Source of the DNA: Astragalus membranaceus | Lineage: Eukaryota > Streptophyta > Magnoliopsida > Fabales > Fabaceae | Direction: 5' to 3' | DNA: 64,000 nt | Assembly: GCA_039519185.1 (NCBI GenBank) | Contig: CM076847.1 | Location: 24,549,251 to 24,613,250, forward strand | Part shown: positions 45,272-56,906 of the stretch, one piece after another | Layout: each line of letters begins with the position of its first letter | Numbering within the stretch: position 1 is the first letter of the stretch | Made by a program: the position numbers and the translations under genes | The notes under the pieces: model-generated | Told to the model about the DNA's origin: nothing | The model's input: the letters and a program-made list of their open reading frames with translations, nothing else | Database searches by the model: none

Positions 45272-45744
45272 TGCTTGAATCTTGAAGAACGCGAGTTGCG
45301 TGATGAAAAGAATAGAGGAACGAAACTTTGTGAAGTGTTAATGGAAGCTGGGTGAACGTTAATGGCGGTTTTGTGAGTGTTCGCTGGTTTGCGCGTAAGG
45401 AAGAAGAAGAGAAGAAAGGGAAATGCAGAGTTTTTACGAAAAAAGTGAAATGAAATGGAGGAACCCTTATTTATAGCTGTTTAATAAAAAAAGAGAAAAA
45501 GAAGAAAACCTTTGAGTTTTTCTTAAAAAGCAGTTAATGAGTAATCATGTTATGGGGAGTTCCAATGAAAACGTCGCCCACTAAATCTGAGATAATGGCG
45601 CCACAAAGTACCTTTTTTGCTGAAACTGTATTTTTAATTCTGAAACATGGTGAGGATGACGTTAAGTGATTTGACACAACTGTTTGGGAATGTTCTCAAA
45701 AAACGTTGTTTCTATCTTTCTTTTTGCCTCAGTCGAAAACGACA
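45272..45744 (-). promoter_or_regulatory. Presumed promoter/leader region of antisense gene
   Basis: Minus-strand sequence upstream of the antisense ATG contains TATAAATA (about 45476-45469, from plus-strand TATTTATA) and a leader of roughly 200 bases before the start at 45271, so the antisense gene may have its own promoter independent of the LTR. Inference from a TATA match only. Confidence 0.45.
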
Positions 45745-45760
45745 TTTTTGGGGGGCAATT
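45745..45760 (+). promoter_or_regulatory. Polypurine-like tract of Tat-like element
   Basis: TTTTTGGGGGGCAATT directly precedes the 3' LTR start TGTTAGCC at 45761. Confidence 0.65.
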
Positions 45761-46473
45761 TGTTAGCCTGCATTTTCGACAGGCTCAATTAAATGCAGAC
45801 AACGATGTTGATTTGTCATTTTAAAGAAGAAATGTTGATATTTGACATTGTGAAGGCGTTTTGAAGAATACTTTCGACTATGCCCAAAACTTAATGAAAC
45901 TGAGAGTTTAAAGGCAAAGTTTCGATGAGAAAGAAGTTAAGAAGATTGGCCGCAGGTTAAAGCCAAGGAGTTTGGTCGAAGACCAGAGCAACGATGTCGT
46001 CGAAGGCGTAGGCAGTTACATGGTCGAATTGTATATAGCAGTTGTTATTTTTTAGCAGTTTTAGGCAGTTTATTTTTTATCCCTGTATATATAATAGTTT
46101 TTCATAAGGAAAACGGGTCACAAACTCATTACACAAATTCTCACACTCTACTTCCAAGTCAAAGCGAAAAACGAGCCCAGAGAAGCAATGTATGATTGTG
46201 CACCACTTTTCTCTTTTTAATGCAATTTTACTTTGTTTATTTCCAATTCCTGCACTTTTTTCCTTCTTTGTTTTTAAGCAATTCTCTTCTTTTTTAAAAC
46301 AATTCATTAGTTTCGCAAGAAACATTGAATTCTTTTCTTTTCTTTCACTTAACCCATAAGAAACCCGTGTTTTCTAAACGACTTTTATCCAAACTGTCTT
46401 GGGATTTACTAGTTGATCCCGCAAGTAAACCAAACTGGAAACTAGCGGTGTTTACCAAAATCCACGGTAAACA
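45761..46473 (+). repeat. 3' LTR of Tat-like element
   Basis: 713 bp, same ends and length as 29864-30576, with about 25 base differences by eye and no obvious indel. Confidence 0.92.
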
Positions 46474-46474
46474 G

Positions 46475-46831
46475 ATGTACAATAAACGTAAGTATGGTAC
46501 GGGGCCCTTGGCTCCAAATTTGAGATTTGAGGATGATCAGTTTGACATCAGCGGACCCTTCTCTAGTAGTCGACCTCCTCGTCCTTCAGGTGAGACAGAG
46601 CAGCGCTGGCACCAGATGGAGGAGATGCGTGCTCAGCACCAGCAAGAGATACAGGAGATGCACGCTCAGCATCAACAGGAGCAGCAGAAGCAGAGTCGGA
46701 CTATGAAAGATATGCAGACAGACTTCTTTAGATTTGCACGTCAGCAAGAGAAGCTGTTAAAGTACTATAAGAGCATGAAGCCAAATGCCTCTGAGTTTGA
46801 GGAGTCCGAGTCTGATGATGGCTCGTTTTAG
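46475..46831 (+). pseudogene. CACTA TNPA/Ptta-type gene, last exon
   Basis: Resumes after the Tat-like element: MYNKRKYGTGPLAPNLRF, a serine/proline stretch, a Q/E/H-rich coiled coil (MRAQHQQEIQEMHAQHQQEQ) and the acidic end FEESESDDGSF with TAG at 46829. Coiled coils near the C terminus are usual in this family. An intron of over 16 kb (the Tat insertion) now separates it from the preceding exon. Confidence 0.8.
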
Positions 46832-47119
46832 TATTATGTTGTTATTTGCTGGTTTGGACATGTTTAGAATTTGGATTGTTATTGCTGATTTGAAGTTGTT
46901 TAGGATTTGGATATTTGGTATTGCTGGTTAGTTTGGATGGATTTTCTTTGAGTATTCTCAAAATTTTATATATTTCGTACTAGTTTGGATGGATTTTATT
47001 TGAGTATTCTCAAAATTGTGTTGCATTTGATATATATAGTTATTAAAAGGAAAAAACAGGTTTTCAAGTTGGGACACGTGGCATAAAAATAAAGCAGTTT
47101 TTTTAATAAAAAAATTAAT
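46832..47119 (+). other. 3' UTR of the CACTA TNPA-type gene
   Basis: AT-rich with a direct repeat (GTTTGGATGGATTTTxTTTGAGTATTCTCAAAATT at about 46930-46970 and 46983-47020, shown here only by its core). No gene. Confidence 0.6.
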
Positions 47120-47339
47120 TTAGCGACGGATTTTCCCTCACTAATTTCCCTCGTTAATTAGCGAGGGAAAATCCGTCGCTAAAGTCCCTCGCTAAAATTC
47201 CGTCGCTAAATATTAGCGACGCCCTTTTTAGCGACGGAAAAATTTTGTCTCTAATTCCGTCGCTAAGTCACTTTAGCGACAGATTTTTGAAGTTTAGCGA
47301 CAGAAATTTCTGTTGCCTATCCTGCTTTTTTTTGTAGTG
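47120..47339. repeat. Right CACTA terminus and subterminal repeats
   Basis: About eleven TTAGCGACGGA-type units in both orientations, ending TTTTTTTTGTAGTG at 47339 (minus strand CACTACAAAAAAAA). TSD CAT follows. An exact duplicate is at 53685-53904. Confidence 0.92.
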
Positions 47340-47342
47340 CAT

Positions 47343-48521
47343 CTTCATTTCATTCTGTTGAACTGTTAGTTTCAATAAACATAACATGCATGCTTTCTTC
47401 AAAATCTTTAGTCCTAAGATTGTACACTCTATATGCTTTTGATGTGAGAGAATATCCTAAGGTTTAGCATCAAACTTTCCCAAATTGTCCTTGTTATTCA
47501 AAACATATCAATCACTGCCAAATATATGGAAATAAGAAATGATAGGCTTCTTTCCTTTTCAGAGTTCATATGGGGTTTTGTTTAAAGTTTTTCTAATGGT
47601 TGCACTGTTCAGAATGTAGCAAGCAGTGTTTATTGCTCTTGCCCAAAAGTATTTTTCTATCTTTGAATCATTGAGCAATGTTCTAGCCATTTCTTGCAAT
47701 GTTCTATTATTTCTTTTAACTACACCATTTTGTTGAGGAGTTCTTGGACAAGAGAAGTTGTGAGACACACCATTCTCTTCAAGAAATGTTTTAAACATAG
47801 TATTTTCAAATTCTCCTCCATGGTCACTTCTAATTGCAATAATGTTAGAACCCTTCTCCTTCTAACCTTTCTTAAAAAATGTTATGAAGCTTTCAAATGC
47901 CTCATCTTTGTGTTTTCGAAAAATAACCCACATGGACCTAGCATGCTTAGTAGGACTAAATAGATCCATGTGCAGAAGTTCCTAAGGTCTTTGAGTGGAA
48001 ATCATGTTAATGGGTTTAAAAGAAGATTTTACATGCTTTCCTTGAATGCATGCTTCACATGATTTATCCTTCTCATACTTAATCTTTGGAAGCCCTCTGA
48101 CTAAATCAAGTTTGGACAATTTTGAAAGAGTTTTCATGCTAATATGAGCAAATCCCCTATGCCACATCCATTTTTCATCTTCTTTTAAAATTAGACACAT
48201 TTGATTTGGTATATTATCAAGACAAATGCTATAGAGATTGTTTGTTCTATGACCATTGAAAATTGTTTTTCCAGACTCTAAACTGTTTATTCTACAAACA
48301 TCAGATTTAAAAGCCACTTCCTGTCCAGAATCACGTAACTGACTTACACTAAGTAGGTTATGCTTTAATCCTTTCACAAATTGAACATTTTGAATCTGAG
48401 CAGAGTTTATTTTACCTACTGTACCTACTCCTTTGATGAAGTCTTTGTCATTATTGCCAAACATGACAAGTCCTCCATCAAAGCTCTCCATGGAGAGGAA
48501 CTTATCCTTCTCCCCTGTCAT
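47343..48521 (-). pseudogene. Copia B protease and integrase, first copy
   Basis: On the minus strand the protease motif WFLDSGCSRHMTG lies at about 48554-48515, followed by an open frame 48521-47982 (FVKGLKHNLLSVSQL, pre-integrase MWHRGFAHISMKTL, C-x2-C finger CEACIQGK). The integrase core is shortened between DLFSPTKH and RSMWVIF, with a stop near 47862, then DHGGEFENTMF and 47798-47559 (CPRTPQQNGVVKRNNR, the catalytic Glu position replaced by Lys). The end is cut by the CACTA. The sequence is repeated at 53908-55086. Confidence 0.85.
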
Positions 48522-49056
48522 GTGCCTTGAGCATCCACTGTCTAGAAACCACGGTTTTCTTCTTGATGCTATGAGGCCTGCCTGTATTAGAATTGGACAA
48601 AGATTTAGGTACCCATTTGTATTTGGGCCCTTGAGGGTTAGTCTTCATATTTATGGGATCTTTTTGCTTGTTGCTACAAACTGAAATGTGATGTCCAGTT
48701 TGTTTGCCCCTTGAGCATTTGACTTTGGGTTTTCTGTTACCCTTATTATATATCTGATCCTTCTCAAGAGGAGTTAGATTCACTTGAGAAGCTTCAAGAT
48801 TTTGTGCACAAATCATAAGCTCATTTGTCAAATCACTAACTCGTTTTCTTAACATTGCATTTTCATTTTCTAGTTCTAAGTTAGAGACAATTGGTTTTTC
48901 TGGTATTTTCAAGTTGAGAAGCTTAAACTGTTCTAATAGTTTGAAATGGGATTGTTGTAAAGTGTGAATTGTTTTTCCCATTCTTTCATTTTGTGTTTTT
49001 AGCTCCTCATTTTCCTTTTTCAAAACACATAACTGATCTTTGAAAAACATGCATTT
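48522..49056 (-). pseudogene. Copia B gag C-terminal part, first copy, cut by gap
   Basis: Open frame on the minus strand from the gap to 48502, a coiled-coil-like segment (LKKENEELKTQNERMGKTIHTL) followed by NPQGPKYKWVPKSL. It overlaps the protease motif in another frame, so a frameshift separates gag and pol. The continuation of this frame across the gap is seen in the second copy at 55876-55067. Confidence 0.8.
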
Positions 49057-49556
49057 NNNNNNNNNNNNNNNNNNNNNNNNNNNNNNNNNNNNNNNNNNNN
49101 NNNNNNNNNNNNNNNNNNNNNNNNNNNNNNNNNNNNNNNNNNNNNNNNNNNNNNNNNNNNNNNNNNNNNNNNNNNNNNNNNNNNNNNNNNNNNNNNNNNN
49201 NNNNNNNNNNNNNNNNNNNNNNNNNNNNNNNNNNNNNNNNNNNNNNNNNNNNNNNNNNNNNNNNNNNNNNNNNNNNNNNNNNNNNNNNNNNNNNNNNNNN
49301 NNNNNNNNNNNNNNNNNNNNNNNNNNNNNNNNNNNNNNNNNNNNNNNNNNNNNNNNNNNNNNNNNNNNNNNNNNNNNNNNNNNNNNNNNNNNNNNNNNNN
49401 NNNNNNNNNNNNNNNNNNNNNNNNNNNNNNNNNNNNNNNNNNNNNNNNNNNNNNNNNNNNNNNNNNNNNNNNNNNNNNNNNNNNNNNNNNNNNNNNNNNN
49501 NNNNNNNNNNNNNNNNNNNNNNNNNNNNNNNNNNNNNNNNNNNNNNNNNNNNNNNN
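49057..49556. other. Assembly gap, 500 N
   Basis: Exactly 500 N, the usual arbitrary gap size in scaffolds. Sequence right of the gap duplicates material left of it. Confidence 0.98.
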
Positions 49557-52500
49557 TCGAAATTCTCCTAGGGAGTCAATTAGTACTACTCCTTTTAGGC
49601 TCGTTTTTGGGCATGAGGCAGTTTTGCCAGTCGAAATTTGTCTACAATCAACCAGGATTCAAAGACAATTTGAAATTCCATCTGATGATTATTGGGAAAT
49701 GATGTTAGATGAATTGGTTGATCTAGACGAAGAAAGATTAACTGCCTTAGACGCGCTTACAAGGCAAAAAGAAAGAGTGGCTAAAGCCTACAATAAAAAG
49801 GTTAAGTCGAAATCTTTCTCTTTAGAAGACTTAGTTTGGAAAGTCATTTTGCCTATGGACAAAAAAGATAGAGTTTTGGGCAAGTGGTCACCAAATTGGG
49901 AAGGACCATTTAAAATTTCACAAGTCTTTTCTAATGGCGCTTATGAAATAGAAGAAATAGGCGCAGATGGTCGAATTATGCGTATAAATGGCAAGTACTT
50001 AAAAAGGTATAAGCCAATGCTACAAGAAGTTAAAATAACGCAAGATTAAGAAGAAATTTAAATATGGCATTGTCAAATGCAAGAGCCAAAAGGCGTTGTC
50101 GAAATATAAGTGTCAAAAGGCATTGTCAAATTCAAATATTACAAATATTCAAAGAGCAAAGAAGTGAAAGCTATAAATTACAAGACGAGGTTGGCCTTTA
50201 AGTTATCAAATAAAGCCTTAGCTTTCTCCAATCTCCTATTGATAAAGTTCTCTTCTTCGACTACCTTGTCAACAGAGGCTTCATAATTGCACAGCCTTTC
50301 CAAATGTTCGTTCAGAGAGTTGCTTCTTCGTTTACTTCGGTTTCCAAAACATCTGGAGTTTTCAAGTTTTTCAGAATTGAAGCCTTCTTCTTTTCTGCTG
50401 ATTGAAGCTTCAACTGCAGCTCTTGAATTTGTTGTGGTATTTGGCAATGTCAAGGTCACATTCTTCGACAGCCTTCATCTCAGCTTCCGACTGAGCTTGT
50501 AGAGATGCAAGTTTTGCTTTGATGCTTCGATTGCATTCTGCGTTCTGTTTTCAGTTTAACCTCACGCTCTTTAATAGCCATATATTTCTTTTTCTTTCCA
50601 AAGTCTTGTGATTTGCTCCAAGAGAGGTTCAAATGCAACAATGAAGGTAATAAGAGATTCATTGGACGAAGGATTGTTCAATTGTTGCAGTAGATTCTTG
50701 ACTTGGAAAGCAATCGTGGTTCTCTTCAATTGTTTGAAATAGATCCACTTCAAGGACTTGAGCGCGAAACTCTTTTAAGAGGTTTTTTTCGAAGTTGCAG
50801 AAGCTTCCCCAGTAGAAGTAGTCGAGACACTTGGCTTGTTACCACTGGAAGTTTTACTATTTAGTAGCAATTGCAAAGCTTCAAGAGGCTTTGTCTTCTT
50901 CATTTCCTTCCATTCTTCTTGGCTCAAGCCAGTGCTAGTCAAAGCAGCATCCTTTGAAGGGGATTTGTCAACATGTTCTGAAAGTTCTTGAGATTCTTCC
51001 TCTTCCTTTTCAGTTGACTCATCTTCCTTTTGTTGCCCCCTCTTCTTCTCCTCTCTTTCATTTTGATTTGGAGAAGGTGAGCTGAGGGTAGTGGCTTCAA
51101 CCATTTCCTCATCATTTTCTTTTTCTTGAATGGGGTCAGTGATGTCGACCATCCATTCACCACCTTCATGCGCTAAATTGTGGTTAGAGGTTTCCTTTTC
51201 GACCTCAGGGAGCTTCTTGAATGGGAGTAGTATCAACGACAATCATTTGAAGTGGTTGATCTTAGACTACTGGTTCACTTGGTGCAGAAGGAGAGAAAGT
51301 TGAAGTTGGAGTTGGTTGTTTAGGGGATACCTCGACATGGCTCATGTCATGTTCCTGTGCAAAATTGATCGATAAGTTTCTGTCATAATGAGCTGAGGCT
51401 ATCTAAAGGAAAATAAATAAAAGGTTTATTAGTTACCTTTGAAGTGCCTCCTTCAACGCAAGAGTGTTCACTCTTAGGCTTATTAATCTTTCTCTTTGAA
51501 ATGAGGGTCCTCCTCTTTGGTTGTTTCTCCAAGTGTGTTGGTAGTTGAGTACTTTCGCTGTGTGGTGTTTCGACAGCCTTAGAAGAGACTTTAGAGATAT
51601 CCTAAGATTTCTTTGTTCTTCTCTCTTTCTCGACTGGAACCTCAGTTTGTGGTGGGTTTTCATCAGACTGAAGTTCGACGTTTATGTTAGTAAATGATTA
51701 AGAGAAAAATATATAAGTATTATTCAAAGCAAAGAGGTTTGAAATTTTTGACCTCTGATTCATCAGTTGAAATTACTAGGTCCCTACTCTTGAGTTTTTT
51801 TGGAGGGAGTGCAGTAGCAGAACTGCTTGGTCTTTTCTTACTCTATAAAATAGACAGGGATTAGATGTCGAATTTAATGTTAATATATAAAGAGAGTATT
51901 TGAAAATACTCACTTCTTTCTTCTTTGTTGGCCTATCTGGTTTCGACGAGGTTCCAGTGCCTTCCTTGTGGATTTCTGTATTGTTGTAGTGGTTTTATCT
52001 GTGCAGCAGGAGAAATAGGGACAGCTACAGATATTCGATGGACATGTTAGTAAACAAAACATGAAAGGAAAATTGGAAAATTTTAAGAATTTTTATATTC
52101 TACCTGTTTCGACGGAGGATAAGATTCGAACATGTTGAATGTCCAATGCAGATGACCCTCCAGTATATGTCTGCTTAGTCGAAACTACTTTATCAGCTGC
52201 TTTATTAGTTGAAAAAAGATCCCTAACTAACCACATACAAACCATGATGGAAGTAGTGGTCCAAATGCTAAAGCTATTTCACTAGTCGGCAAAGGTGGAA
52301 ATTTTAGTTTGTTATGTGTCAGAGCAAAAGAATATTTATCAGTTATATAGGGTGGAAAAGACATTGTTGGAATCTTGTCAATAAGTTTTTGTTTTAAAAC
52401 TTTTGCAGCTTGGTAAACGGTTCGACTAAGACGGTTAGGATCATATACTGTTTCAAAATATTTTTGGAATGCTTCAATTTCTTTAATATGCGTACCTTTT

Positions 52501-53085
52501 GACTTGGTCTTCTTTTTCTGCGAAGAAGGAAAGCAGAAATTAAAGTTGACAACAAAGTGGCTTCTTCGATATCAGCAAGTCTTCTTTTGAAGTATTCTTG
52601 CCACCATTGTGAAAATTCTTCAGTACAAGAAATAAAGGATCGAATTTAATGGGCTCAAAATGAAAAAGATTATTGGAAAAGCTGGCCAGACATTCTTTCC
52701 ATTCTGCCTCATTCAGGGGAATTTCCATGTCTTTTCTAGATCTAAAGAAAGGACTTGGTCGAAGCTGGCATAGTCCGAATTGTCTTGCAACAAGCTTGGG
52801 TGATATGCATATGCTCCAAACATAGTTATAGCTCTTCCAGGGGCTATCCTAGCTGATAAATATTTTGAATCAAATAAGATTCCCAAATTTGGTTAGTTCT
52901 TCTTCGTCAACAAGAATAGTCGCAGGAAATTCTCTCTTAAACCAATCTGGCCCATGTGTTCTTTTGACAAAGGGTGCCGTCGAAGGGGCGAAGTCTTCAC
53001 AGTTCATGAACAATTTAAATGCTCTGGAGAATAAGTCTTTTGGTGATACTCCTATCTCTATAGGTTTTAGAAGGGCAAGCCTGAT
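49557..53085 (+). mobile_element. Second partial Tat-like copy (integrase end and antisense gene)
   Basis: Collinear with about 40738-44290. The integrase C-terminal part (49557-50049) is open and closer to what one expects of a functional protein than the first copy at several positions (PVEICLQS, AYNKKVKSKSF, LPMDKKDR). The antisense gene part (50178-53085, minus strand) carries many one-base deletions compared with 41362-44290. The 3' remainder of the element and its 3' LTR are missing: at 53083-53087 the sequence jumps to CACTA sequence equal to 46518 onward, with a shared ATTTGAG-like overlap. It is either a different Tat copy, a rearranged allele, or a chimeric contig end. Confidence 0.75.
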
Positions 53086-53904
53086 TTGAGATTTGAGGAT
53101 GATCAGTTTGACATCAGCGGACCCTTCTCTAGTAGTCGACCTCCTCGTCCTTCAGGTGAGACAGAGCAGCGCTGGCACCAGATGGAGGAGATGCGTGCTC
53201 AGCACCAGCAAGAGATACAGAGATGCACGCTCAGCATCACAGGAGCAGCAGAAGCAGAGTCGGACTATGAAAGATATGCAGACAGACTTCTTTAGATTTG
53301 CACGTCAGCAAGAGAAGCTGTTAAAGTACTATAAGAGCATGAAGCCAAATGCCTCTGAGTTTGAGGAGTCCGAGTCTGATGATGGCTCGTTTTAGTATTA
53401 TGTTGTTATTTGCTGGTTTGGACATGTTTAGAATTTGGATTGTTATTGCTGATTTGAAGTTGTTTAGGATTTGGATATTTGGTATTGCTGGTTAGTTTGG
53501 ATGGATTTTCTTTGAGTATTCTCAAAATTTTATATATTTCGTACTAGTTTGGATGGATTTTATTTGAGTATTCTCAAAATTGTGTTGCATTTGATATATA
53601 TAGTTATTAAAAGGAAAAAACAGGTTTTCAAAGTTGGGACACGTGGCATAAAAATAAAGCAGTTTTTTTAATAAAAAAATTAATTTAGCGACGGATTTTC
53701 CCTCACTAATTTCCCTCGTTAATTAGCGAGGGAAAATCCGTCGCTAAAGTCCCTCGCTAAAATTCCGTCGCTAAATATTAGCGACGCCCTTTTTAGCGAC
53801 GGAAAAATTTTGTCTCTAATTCCGTCGCTAAGTCACTTTAGCGACAGATTTTTGAAGTTTAGCGACAGAAATTTCTGTTGCCTATCCTGCTTTTTTTTGT
53901 AGTG
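53086..53904 (+). mobile_element. Duplicate of CACTA last exon and right terminus
   Basis: Repeats 46520-47339 at an offset of 6565-6566. Two single-base deletions within the coiled-coil coding part (near 53220 and 53238) break the frame; the rest is almost identical, including the terminus at 53904. Confidence 0.9.
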
Positions 53905-55119
53905 CATCTTCATTTCATTCTGTTGAACTGTTAGTTTCAATAAACATAACATGCATGCTTTCTTCAAAATCTTTAGTCCTAAGATTGTACACTCTATATG
54001 CTTTTGATGTGAGAGAATATCCTAAGGTTTAGCATCAAACTTTCTCAAATTGTCCTTGTTATTCAAAACATATCAATCACTGCCAAATATATGGAAATAA
54101 GAAATGATAGGCTTCTTTCCTTTTCAGAGTTCATATGGGGTTTTGTTTAAAGTTTTTCTAATGGTTGCACTGTTCAGAATGTAGCAAGCAGTGTTTATTG
54201 CTCTTGCCCAAAAGTATTTTTCTATCTTTGAATCATTGAGCAATGTTCTAGCCATTTCTTGCAATGTTCTATTATTTCTTTTAACTACACCATTTTGTTG
54301 AGGAGTTCTTGGACAAGAGAAGTTGTGAGACACACCATTCTCTTCAAGAAATGTTTTAAACATAGTATTTTCAAATTCTCCTCCATGGTCACTTCTAATT
54401 GCAATAATGTTAGAACCCTTCTCCTTCTAACCTTTCTTAAAAAATGTTATGAAGCTTTCAAATGCCTCATCTTTGTGTTTTCGAAAAATAACCCACATGG
54501 ACCTAGCATGCTTAGTAGGACTAAATAGATCCATGTGCAGAAGTTCCTAAGGTCTTTGAGTGGAAATCATGTTAATGGGTTTAAAAGAAGATTTTACATG
54601 CTTTCCTTGAATGCATGCTTCACATGATTTATCCTTCTCATACTTAATCTTTGGAAGCCCTCTGACTAAATCAAGTTTGGACAATTTTGAAAGAGTTTTC
54701 ATGCTAATATGAGCAAATCCCCTATGCCACATCCATTTTTCATCTTCTTTTAAAATTAGACACATTTGATTTGGTATATTATCAAGACAAATGCTATAGA
54801 GATTGTTTGTTCTATGACCATTGAAAATTGTTTTTCCAGACTCTAAACTGTTTATTCTACAAACATCAGATTTAAAAGCCACTTCCTGTCCAGAATCACG
54901 TAACTGACTTACACTAAGTAGGTTATGCTTTAATCCTTTCACAAATTGAACATTTTGAATCTGAGCAGAGTTTATTTTACCTACTGTACCTACTCCTTTG
55001 ATGAAGTCTTTGTCATTATTGCCAAACATGACAAGTCCTCCATCAAAGCTCTCCATGGAGAGGAACTTATCCTTCTCCCCTGTCATGTGCCTTGAGCATC
55101 CACTGTCTAGAAACCACGG
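53905..55119 (-). pseudogene. Copia B protease and integrase, second copy
   Basis: Near-identical to 47340-48554 with one or two base changes. Protease LDSGCSRHMTG at about 55119-55080; pre-integrase and finger in 55086-54547; integrase remnant 54363-54124, with the same stop and internal shortening as the first copy. Confidence 0.88.
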
Positions 55120-55888
55120 TTTTCTTCTTGATGCTATGAGGCCTGCCTGTATTAGAATTGGACAAAGATTTAGGTACCCATTTGTATTTGGGCCCTTGAG
55201 GGTTAGTCTTCATATTTATGGGATCTTTTTGCTTGTTGCTACAAACTGAAATGTGATGTCCAGTTTGTTTGCCCCTTGAGCATTTGACTTTGGGTTTTCT
55301 GTTACCCTTATTATATATCTGATCCTTCTCAAGAGGAGTTAGATTCACTTGAGAAGCTTCAAGATTTTGTGCACAAATCATAAGCTCATTTGTCAAATCA
55401 CTAACTCGTTTTCTTAACATTGCATTTTCATTTTCTAGTTCTAAGTTAGAGACAATTGGTTTTTCTGGTATTTTCAAGTTGAGAAGCTTAAACTGTTCTA
55501 ATAGTTTGAAATGGGATTGTTGTAAAGTGTGAATTGTTTTTCCCATTCTTTCAATTTGTGTTTTTAGCTCCTCATTTTCCTTTTTCAAAACACATAACTG
55601 ATCTTTGAAAAACATGCATTTCTGAGAAAGAATATTTGAATCATATAACAGACTATCAAAGGAGCATTCAACTTCTTTGCAAAATTCACATTTTAATGGT
55701 TTAGAACCATATACCTCTTCTTGCACAGTTCCTGCCATGAGACAGAGATTGGCTGCTTCCTCTTTATGCTCACTTGATGACTCTTCTGAATCATCCCAAG
55801 TGGCAATTAAAGCTTTCTTCTTAGGTGAGAATCTTCTTGGTCCCTTTTTGTTGAGAAGAGGGCAATCTTTTTTCATGTGACCAGGTTT
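55067..55888 (-). pseudogene. Copia B gag C-terminal region with zinc knuckle
   Basis: The minus-strand frame 55876-55067 begins inside the zinc knuckle. The knuckle reads CYEC-stop-KPGHMKKDC, with the TAG at plus-strand 55889-55891 between the second and third zinc ligands. It is followed by an acidic stretch (WDDSEESSSEHKEE), a Cys-rich segment (CEFCKEVEC) and a coiled-coil-like region. The knuckle would bind RNA in the particle. Confidence 0.85.
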
Positions 55889-56846
55889 CTAGCATTCATA
55901 ACAAGTGACTTTTGATTTGCTTCCTTCTCCTTTGAACGTGTCTCTTCTGAATTGAGGTTTTCCTCTTCTTTTGTTGTTTAACCATCGGTTGATTCTTTTG
56001 GATATAAGAGCTAGTTCTCCCCCCTTCTGTATCATCTTCAGTTTCTTGTTCCTCATCATCCATTTCTTGAGAAGATTTAAGTGTCATTGATTTTCCTTTC
56101 TGAGAAGAAGGGTTTTCTTCCTTCTGAGAAGCTTTTAGAGCAATTGCCTTTCTTTTTGGATGTAATTCCTCCATGGGTTCCTTTTCATGGATTTTTTGTG
56201 AGGCCAGCAAATGATCAATGTCAAGTGATGACAGTGTTTTTGCTTCTTCTATGGATGTCTTCTTTGGTCTCCAAGCTTTTGGAAGACATTTCAAAAGTTT
56301 ACTAACCTTCTCAGCATTTGGATAGGTTTTTCCCAAAGCACTTAACCCATTCATGATAGTGGTGAACCTGCTGAACATTTCATCAATGGTTTCTTCTTCT
56401 GTCATTTTGGACATTTAAAATTCAAGGATGAGCATGCCTTTCTTTGCTTATTTGATTTGATCAGTTCCTTCATAAGTAGTTTGCAGAGTATCCCATATTT
56501 CTTTGGCAGTTTCCTTCCCTACTATCTTGTCATATTCTACTCTTCCTAAAGCACAAGTGAGATAATACTTTGCTTTAGCATTTTGTAGTACATGATGCTT
56601 CTCATCAGTAGTCCAATCAGCCTTTGGCTTAGGAATACGGCTGTTTGGTACTGGATCTGCCACTGTGGGAACATATGGTCCATTTTCAACAATGTCCGAT
56701 ATGTCAGTGTCTTGAGATTCAAGGAACGGCTTCATTTGACTTTTCAAATAGTAGTAGTGTTCTCCATTGAACCCAGATGGCCTGTTTGATGAAGCACCTT
56801 CTGCTACGAAGGAAACAGAATTTGGCTTGGCCATGACTTCTTCCAA
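55889..56846 (-). pseudogene. Copia B gag N-terminal and central part
   Basis: Minus strand. The likely start is the Met at 56834 (MAKPNSVSF), with the upstream Met at 56846 in frame. GFNGEHYYYLKSQMKPFLESQDTDI and KYYLTCALGRVEYDKIVGKETAKEIWDTL are typical of Copia gag (UBN2/DUF4219 types). In-frame TAA codons at plus positions 56448-56450 and 56415-56417 interrupt it. The frame continues 56414-55896 (MFSRFTTIMNGLSALGKTYPN, CLPKAWRPKKTSIEEAKTLSS) and shifts by one base near 55960-55990 before the zinc knuckle. Confidence 0.85.
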
Positions 56847-56890
56847 GATCTTTTCCTCTCATACTATTGAGTGTGCTCAACCCAAAGGCC

Positions 56891-56905
56891 GAGCTCTGAT
56901 GCCAA
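56891..56905 (-). promoter_or_regulatory. Primer binding site of copia B
   Basis: The minus strand reads TTGGCATCAGAGCTC, one or two bases after the LTR end. It matches the Met-tRNA primer site with one change (T to C). Confidence 0.8.
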
Positions 56906-56906
56906 T

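Larger units (their letters stand above)
29864..46473 (+). mobile_element. Tat-like Ty3/Gypsy retrotransposon with antisense gene
   Basis: Two LTRs of 713 bp each (29864-30576 and 45761-46473) run TGTTAGCC...GTAAACA, with flanking 5-mers GGTGT and GATGT (one mismatch). A primer site and a purine-G tract are in place. Order: gag, protease, RT, RNase H, a second RNase H, integrase, then a long 3' region with a multi-exon antisense gene. The second RNase H and the antisense gene are known traits of the Tat lineage. Without the solo LTR at 34733-38081 it is about 13.3 kb. By eye the LTRs differ at roughly 25 positions. It lies in an intron of the CACTA TNPA-type gene. Confidence 0.9.
23069..47339 (+). 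mobile_element. CACTA (En/Spm) transposon with nested retrotransposon
   Basis: Inserted in copia B with TSD CAT. The right terminus is a proper GTAGTG (minus strand CACTACAAAAAA). The left terminus reads AACTACAAAAAA, so the first base is changed from C to A. Both ends carry dense subterminal TTAGCGACGGA repeats in both orientations. Inside are two adjacent genes in the classic order: TNP2-type transposase and a TNPA/Ptta-type protein. Excluding the Tat-like element (29864-46473), the CACTA is about 7.7 kb. Coding lesions suggest it is not autonomous now. Confidence 0.9.
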
